Source: JBBQCW01 sp038319025 (GTDB lineage: Bacteria; Actinomycetota; Thermoleophilia; Solirubrobacterales; Solirubrobacteraceae). From it: a stretch of 64,000 nt of DNA. The stretch is taken from NCBI GenBank assembly GCA_038319025.1, contig JBBQCW010000008.1, forward strand, positions 1 to 64,000, in the 5' to 3' direction. Of this stretch, positions 58,975-64,000 are shown in pieces; position 1 is the first letter of the stretch, and every line of letters begins with the position of its first letter. The translations under genes and the position numbers were made by a program. The notes under the pieces are model-generated. The model searched no databases and was not told the DNA's origin. It saw only the letters and a list, made by a program, of their open reading frames with translations.

Positions 58975-59183
58975 GGTTCCGGCCTGCCCAGCGAAAGGCC
59001 CGCAGACGGGTCGGCCGACTGGCCCTGCGCTTCCTTCTGCTCACGCCGCCGGGCCGGATGTACGTGCGTCGGCGCCTCCTTCGTCACCGCTACGCGCTGA
59101 TGCGTGTGATCGCCGCCACGACCGTCGGCGGCATGGTGATCCTCACGCTCATGGCTGAGCGCGAGCGCGTTCGACGCCGATAG
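58971..59183 (+). CDS. Small basic membrane protein
   Basis: The 70-residue product has an Arg-rich N-terminal half (AQRKARRRVGRLALRF) and one membrane helix near the C-terminus (LMRVIAATTVGGMVILTLM) flanked by basic residues. GTG 58971 overlaps the argG stop (GTGA), the coupling used for real genes throughout this window. No family recognised. Confidence 0.5.
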   Translation: MRFRPAQRKARRRVGRLALRFLLLTPPGRMYVRRRLLRHRYALMRVIAATTVGGMVILTLMAERERVRRR

Positions 59184-59235
59184 GGCACCCCCCGAACGGT
59201 CCCGTCCGAGGAGCGACTTAGTCTCGCCCTCGATC

Positions 59236-62200
59236 GTGCCCGAATCCCAGCCCTCACCAGACGAGCTCCCGAGCACCGTCGTGGACCCCGCGGTGCTCGC
59301 CGAGCGCCGGGCGCGGCGCGCGGAGATCGCTGAGGATTCATTGGCCGATCGCGCGCGGGCTGCTGAGTCCGAGGCCGAGTCACTTCGAACGCGATTGTCG
59401 GTGCTCGAGCGCGGCCTGGGCGCCGCCGCCGACGAGCGCGATCGGCTGCGTGAAGAACTCCGCGAACGGGAGATCGACCTCGTGGCCGCCCGTCAGCGCG
59501 AGGAAGCTGAGCGCCGTCGTCGCGACGAGGTTCAGACCGATGGCGACGCTGATCGCCGCTCGCTGGAGGCGCAGGTCGACGAGTTGCGCACCCGTGTAGA
59601 CGCCGCCGAGGCGCGCGCCGCAGAGCTGGCTGCTGACGTTGAGCGACTTCACGCAGAAGCGGATGCGGCCTGGCACGAGGCTGAGTTTGAGCGCGCCACG
59701 CGCCAGCATCTGGAGCAGGGTGCACAGGATGTCGCGGCACTCTCCCGCGCGCTGGAGGCGCGCCGCGAGGGCATCGCCCTCCAGGTGACGGAGTTGGGTG
59801 ATCGCGCGCTGGCGTTGGAGGACGAGCTCGAGGTCGAGGCGCTCGCGCGTACCCAGGCGATGGCCGAGCTGGCCGCCGAGCGCGAGCGCGCCGACGCAGA
59901 GATCACGCTGCTTCAGCATGAGCTGGACCGTCGGGTCGAGGTTCACGAGGCGGTTCAGGCGCAGCTGGTGGCGCTCGGGGCCGAGGTCGGGCGTGTGCGC
60001 GAGACGGCGGATGACGACGCGCAGCGTCGCGCTGCCGCCGAAGGTGTGCTGACCGAGGTCGGCCAGGCGACCCAGCGGCTTCGCGCGGCGTTGGAAGCGC
60101 TGGAGCGCGAGCGCGATGACGCTCGCCTCCAGCTCGATCAGTCGCGGGCGGCGCTCAACGGCCGTGACGAGGACCTGGTGCGCGCCCACGCCCAGCTCGA
60201 CACGGCTCGCGGCGAACTGCAGCTCGTGCGCGCCGACGCCGGCCGGCAGGCGCTGGCGTTGGCGGATGCCGAGCAGGCCCTCGCCGTCGTGCGCGCGACC
60301 GCCGACGATCTCCGTGTTCAGCTGGAAGGCGAGCGGCGGGAGCGTGAGTCGCTGGCGCTTCGCCTCGCTGGTGCTGAGGCGCAGCTGCGCACACAGCTGG
60401 AAGGCGAGCGGCGAGCGTTTGACGAGAAGATCACGGCCGTCGAGCGGACGGTCGTCGTGCTGCGTGGACGACTGGCGGAGGCCGCCGGCGATCTCGAACA
60501 ACGGCTGGCCGACGAACGGGGGGCGCGAGTGGCAGCCGAGTCGGCGCTTGCCGTGCACCGTGAGGCAGCGGTCGCCGAGCGTGACCGGCTGGAGAGCGTG
60601 CATGCCGCCGCGCTGGCCGAGCTGGCCGTCGTCCGCGATGCCGCAGTGCGAACGGCTGAATCCGTGCGCCTTGAAGTGGCGGCCGAGCTGACGGCCGCAC
60701 AGGCAGAGGCCGTCACCGAACGGCGCCGGGCCGACGATGCCGCCGAGCAGGCACGGCTGCAGGTTGCCGTCGAGCTGGCCGCCGAGCGCGAGCAGGTCGC
60801 GCAGGTGCTGTTGCTCGAACGTGCGCAGGCCGCGAGCCTCCTCGCCGCAGAGCGTGAGCGGGCCGATCAGGGTGAGCAGCTGGCCGCCAACGTGCGCTCG
60901 GACCGCGACCGGCTGGCTGGCGAGCTGCACGAACGTCAAGAACTGGATGAGCACGTGCGGGCGACGCTGCAGACGCTGCGCACCCAACTCGACGACGTGC
61001 GCTGCCAGAGCGAGGCGCGCGCCGCCCGTGAGGCGGCCGTCGAAGATCTCGTAGCGGATTTGGTGGAAACCGCGGCGGCTCTCCGGCAGGGCTTTGACCG
61101 TGAGCTCGCCGCCGTGCGCCTGCAACTTGAGGCGACGACGGCCGCAGCCGGGGGAGCGATTGCGGCCGCCGTCGACGGCCGGGATCTCGCTGAGGCCGAG
61201 GATCGGCTCACGACGATGCGCACACAGCTGGAGGACTCTGCCTCCCGGCTGCGCCACGAGTTGGCTGACGAGCAGATCGCGCGCCGCACGGCCGAGTCGG
61301 CGCTGGCCGCCGAGCGCCTTCGGGCGGCGGCCGCCGATGAGGCCGATCCGCCCGTCGGCGATCAGGAGCTGCGGGCCGATCTGATCGCCGAACTGGCCGC
61401 GCGCCGTGCTGCCGAGGATGACGCTCGCGCCGCGCTGGCGGCACTCGCGGCCGCGGAACGTGAGCTCTCACTGCTCCGCCGCGAGCACGGCGGCCGCACC
61501 GATGCGCTCGCCGTCGTCGAGGACCTGACCCGCGCCGCCCGCCGTCTGCGAGCAGAGACGGAGTCAGATGCTCCGAGGACGGCCGCAACCGGCGTTGAGG
61601 TCCTCGCCGCCGTCGAAGCCCCCGCCGTCGCAGGCATCCCGCAGACTGCGGCCGTCCCTGACTGGGGCGCGCCGCCTCCCCGTCGCGCTGCGCTGGCCCG
61701 TGTCAACGCCGACGACTCCGCGCCCGCCCTCGTGCGTCCCCACATCGTGGCGCCGGCCGACCGTCGCGAGATCGCCTGGATCCTGCCTGCCCTCCGACGC
61801 CTTGCCGACGAAGATCCTGCTCTGGCCGCGGCAGCGCTGATCGCGCTCCTGCCGGCTCAGGCGACGGTGGTGCCTCGTGATCTGACGTACGACGTGACCA
61901 TCCGCGACCACGGAACGTGGCGCGTTGCGCTCAGCGACGGTGAGGGCAACGTTTCCCGTCCGACCCGTGGTGCCGGCGGCACCACGGTCACGGTGGTCGG
62001 GGACCTTGCCTCCCTGGCTCCCCTGGCGGCCGGGGGCGTTCGGCGTCGCTCGGCGGGGATGGAGTTCACCGGCACCCGTCGCCACCTGCGCAAGCTGCTG
62101 AGGGCGCGGCGCGAGCCCGTGCTGCTGAGCGACCTGCATCACGCGGGCGTGCACGTCCCACCGGGCGTCCTGCTCGGGCTACTGGTTCGTGCGGTCCCCG

Positions 62201-62496
62201 CGGAACTGACGGTCGGGCACGACGTTGAGGTGGACTACCTGGTCCCCGGCGAGCAGGGCGGGCTGTGGCGCATCATCGTGCGGGCTGGGCACGCACCGGT
62301 GCTGACGGTCCCCGCCGACGAAGATCCTGCCCCCGACGCCACGGTGCGCATCGCCTCCCAGGCGCTGCTCCCGCTGCTGACCGCACTACCCCTGCCGCCA
62401 GGTGAGCGTCTGCTCATCTCAGGCGATGTGGACGCTGCACGCCTGCTGGCCGGCTGGTTTGCCCAGGCGCAGGGCCTGGCGCCCGAGCCACGCTGA
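59236..62496 (+). CDS. Giant coiled-coil protein with SCP2-like C-terminus
   Basis: The 1086-residue protein is almost unbroken Ala/Glu/Arg heptad coiled coil from about 10 to 790, without signal peptide or membrane helix, then a Pro-containing hinge and a globular part (about 825-1086) starting REIAWILPALRRLADEDP. The last 80 residues (ATVRIASQALLPLLTALPLP ... GDVDAARLLAGWFAQ) resemble an SCP2 sterol-carrier fold. Possible jobs are an SMC-like or polar scaffold, or lipid-binding tether. TAGTCT (59219-59224) lies 11 nt before GTG 59236. The repetitive coding sequence gives long false frames on the other strand. Confidence 0.8.
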   Translation: MPESQPSPDELPSTVVDPAVLAERRARRAEIAEDSLADRARAAESEAESLRTRLSVLERGLGAAADERDRLREELREREIDLVAARQREEAERRRRDEVQTDGDADRRSLEAQVDELRTRVDAAEARAAELAADVERLHAEADAAWHEAEFERATRQHLEQGAQDVAALSRALEARREGIALQVTELGDRALALEDELEVEALARTQAMAELAAERERADAEITLLQHELDRRVEVHEAVQAQLVALGAEVGRVRETADDDAQRRAAAEGVLTEVGQATQRLRAALEALERERDDARLQLDQSRAALNGRDEDLVRAHAQLDTARGELQLVRADAGRQALALADAEQALAVVRATADDLRVQLEGERRERESLALRLAGAEAQLRTQLEGERRAFDEKITAVERTVVVLRGRLAEAAGDLEQRLADERGARVAAESALAVHREAAVAERDRLESVHAAALAELAVVRDAAVRTAESVRLEVAAELTAAQAEAVTERRRADDAAEQARLQVAVELAAEREQVAQVLLLERAQAASLLAAERERADQGEQLAANVRSDRDRLAGELHERQELDEHVRATLQTLRTQLDDVRCQSEARAAREAAVEDLVADLVETAAALRQGFDRELAAVRLQLEATTAAAGGAIAAAVDGRDLAEAEDRLTTMRTQLEDSASRLRHELADEQIARRTAESALAAERLRAAAADEADPPVGDQELRADLIAELAARRAAEDDARAALAALAAAERELSLLRREHGGRTDALAVVEDLTRAARRLRAETESDAPRTAATGVEVLAAVEAPAVAGIPQTAAVPDWGAPPPRRAALARVNADDSAPALVRPHIVAPADRREIAWILPALRRLADEDPALAAAALIALLPAQATVVPRDLTYDVTIRDHGTWRVALSDGEGNVSRPTRGAGGTTVTVVGDLASLAPLAAGGVRRRSAGMEFTGTRRHLRKLLRARREPVLLSDLHHAGVHVPPGVLLGLLVRAVPAELTVGHDVEVDYLVPGEQGGLWRIIVRAGHAPVLTVPADEDPAPDATVRIASQALLPLLTALPLPPGERLLISGDVDAARLLAGWFAQAQGLAPEPR

Positions 62497-62605
62497 GAAC
62501 AGCCGTCCGCTCGACTCGACATCGCGACAGTGCGCGCGCGGGAGCTCCGCAATGTGCGGGAAATGAGCTCGGCCGTCGTCCGGTCGGCAACCTAGGATGG
62601 ACGCC
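62497..62605. promoter_or_regulatory. Leaderless promoter of dnaE
   Basis: TAGGAT (62593-62598) ends 7 nt before GTG 62606. A small hairpin CCGCA-N3-TGCGG (62547-62559) nested in GAGCTC repeats may end the coiled-coil transcript. Confidence 0.5.
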
Positions 62606-64000
62606 GTGGCCGCGCTGAACTTCTCGCACCTGCACGTCCACTCGGAGTACTCGTTGTTGGACGGTGCCTGCAACATCGACGCGCTCGCCGCGCGAGCCGC
62701 CTCATTCGATCAGCCGGCCCTGGGTCTCACCGATCACGGCGTGATGAACGGTGCGATTGAGCACTACCTCGCCTGCCGTAAACACGGCATCAAGCCGATT
62801 CTCGGTTGCGAGATCTACCTCGTGGACGATCACACGGTCCGAGGGCCCGGCACGCCCAAGGTCGAGCGCAACCACCTCACGCTGCTGGCGTCCTCCAACG
62901 CCGGGTATCGCAACTTGGTCAAGCTCACGTCGCTGGGCTTCCTGGAAGGGCTGGCTCGCGGCAAGCCCAACCTGGACATGGCTCAGCTGGCCGCCCATAG
63001 CGAGGGCGTCATCGCGCTCACGGGCTGCCTGGCTTCCCGGTTCTGTCGTCGCCTGGTGGACGGGCGCGAGGCCGATGCTCGCGCCCACGCTGACGACCTG
63101 TTGCAGGCCTTCGCGGCGGAGAACGTGTACTTCGAGGTCCAGAAGAACGGCATCGACGATCAGAACAAGGCCAACGAGGGCATCGTCAAGATCGCTCGTG
63201 AGGTCGGTCGGCCGATCGTCGGCACGGGCGACGTGCACTACCTCCGTGAGGAGGACCATCACCACCACACCGCGCTGTTGTGCGTGCAGACGAAGTCCAC
63301 GCTGGAGAACCCGAAGATGGTCTTCGCGACCAACGAGTTCTTCCTCAAGACCAGCGAGCAGATGGCGCAGGCGTTCGGCGAATGGCCGGAGGCGATCGCC
63401 TCCACTGCGGAGATCACCGACCGTTGCGAGGTCGAGCTGGAGCTCGACGGCACGCTGATTCCCAGCTACCCGATGGAGGGGGATCCGCGCGACGAGCGCA
63501 CCTACCTTCACGACCTGGTCTACGCCGGGCTGCGCGCCCGCTACGGGGACCCTGTGCCGGCCGACGCCGTCGCCCGCGCGGAGATGGAGCTCGCCGTCAT
63601 CGATCGGATGGGCTTCAACGCCTACTTCCTGATCGTCTGGGATTTCGTCAGCTGGGCCAAGAACAACGGCGTTGCGGTGGGCCCCGGCCGCGGCTCGGCC
63701 GCGGGATCGATCGTGTCGTACTGCCTGAGCATCACCGACCTCGATCCGCTGCGCTACGACCTGCTATTCGAGCGCTTCCTGAACCCCGAGCGGGTGTCGA
63801 TGCCGGACATCGACATCGATTTCTCGGTGCACGGTCGGGAACGGGTCATGCATTACGTGACGGAGAAGTACGGCCGCGATGCGGTCGCTCAGATCATCAC
63901 CTTCGGCCGCATGTTCCCTCGGGCGGCGACCAAGGACGCCGCCCGCGTGCTGGGCTTTGACTACGGCGTCGGTGACCGGTTGAGCAAGCTGATTCCCGAC
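62606..64000 (+). CDS. dnaE: DNA polymerase III alpha subunit, 3' end outside window
   Basis: The first 465 codons of the replicative polymerase. The PHP domain starts HLHVHSEYSLLDG (metal His 8, 10, 12) with GLTDHGVMNG and GCEIYLVDD; the palm begins at VAVGPGRGSAAGSIVSY, and the catalytic aspartates lie in PDIDIDFS (D401 and D403, the same numbers as in E. coli). It is the DnaE1 type, intact as far as seen. An in-frame ATG at 62597 overlaps the -10, so GTG 62606 is preferred. Confidence 0.96.
   Translation, partial: MAALNFSHLHVHSEYSLLDGACNIDALAARAASFDQPALGLTDHGVMNGAIEHYLACRKHGIKPILGCEIYLVDDHTVRGPGTPKVERNHLTLLASSNAGYRNLVKLTSLGFLEGLARGKPNLDMAQLAAHSEGVIALTGCLASRFCRRLVDGREADARAHADDLLQAFAAENVYFEVQKNGIDDQNKANEGIVKIAREVGRPIVGTGDVHYLREEDHHHHTALLCVQTKSTLENPKMVFATNEFFLKTSEQMAQAFGEWPEAIASTAEITDRCEVELELDGTLIPSYPMEGDPRDERTYLHDLVYAGLRARYGDPVPADAVARAEMELAVIDRMGFNAYFLIVWDFVSWAKNNGVAVGPGRGSAAGSIVSYCLSITDLDPLRYDLLFERFLNPERVSMPDIDIDFSVHGRERVMHYVTEKYGRDAVAQIITFGRMFPRAATKDAARVLGFDYGVGDRLSKLIPD

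Noticed and set aside
59380..61257. 625-codon minus-strand frame under the coiled-coil gene
   Set aside because: A by-product of heptad-repeat codons on the plus strand; no start signal.

Overview
The window is 64 kb of very GC-rich, densely coding chromosomal DNA from an actinobacterium, most likely of the class Thermoleophilia (Solirubrobacterales; Solirubrobacter, Conexibacter or Patulibacter type). The reasons are the WhiG/FliA-type sigma factor, the actinobacterial EF-G-like paralogue, secreted fibronectin-III proteins with Arg/Lys-rich leaders, BTAD-type regulator sequence, ECF sigma factors carrying a C-terminal membrane extension, and an Rpf-like transglycosylase. I see no rRNA, phage, transposase or CRISPR array. 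The species placement is inference.

Layout. 1-11 kb (+): end of a hypothetical gene, ilvD, a deoxynucleotidase-like gene, an L,D-transpeptidase, xerD-like recombinase, whiG-like sigma factor, EF-G-like GTPase, a zinc-finger protein, rnhA, a fasciclin lipoprotein and a GST. 11-16.8 kb (-): one tightly coupled operon of two Ala-rich envelope proteins, ApbE flavin transferase, a ferric-reductase-like di-heme membrane protein, a receiver-like 37-residue ORF, two secreted Fn3 proteins and a small CxC/His protein. 17-21 kb: a rearranged BTAD/TPR regulator, a secreted protein behind a palindromic operator, and a PlsC-like plus DUF1295-like lipid pair. 21-30.5 kb: tRNA-Gly, a cupredoxin, a glycerol-kinase/FAD-dehydrogenase operon, an MFS exporter, hydrolases, a MarR-cupin divergon and tRNA-Cys. 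30.5-41.5 kb: a secreted copper protein, tRNA-Val, methyltransferase, ECF sigma with partner, beta-helix protein, CurA-like reductase, and a (-) run of rpf-like, aminotransferase and hydrolase genes. 41.7-64 kb: housekeeping translation and arginine block (thrS, infC, rpmI-rplT, TrmH-type methylase, pheST, argCJBD, argG), then a giant coiled-coil protein and the start of dnaE.

Two properties run through the window. First, at least 18 genes have a TANNNT-like -10 hexamer ending only 6-9 nt before the start codon and no Shine-Dalgarno, which predicts leaderless mRNAs and fixes several start codons. Second, operons are built by 4-nt ATGA/GTGA stop-start overlaps. The standout unexplained items are the ApbE/ferric-reductase-like operon with no visible flavinylation substrate, a duplicated 43-nt two-stem hairpin at two convergent gene ends, a 40-bp repeat with a promoter-like copy in front of the rearranged regulator, an XRE/nucleotidyltransferase pair inserted in the arginine cluster, and a coiled-coil/SCP2-like fusion of 1086 residues.
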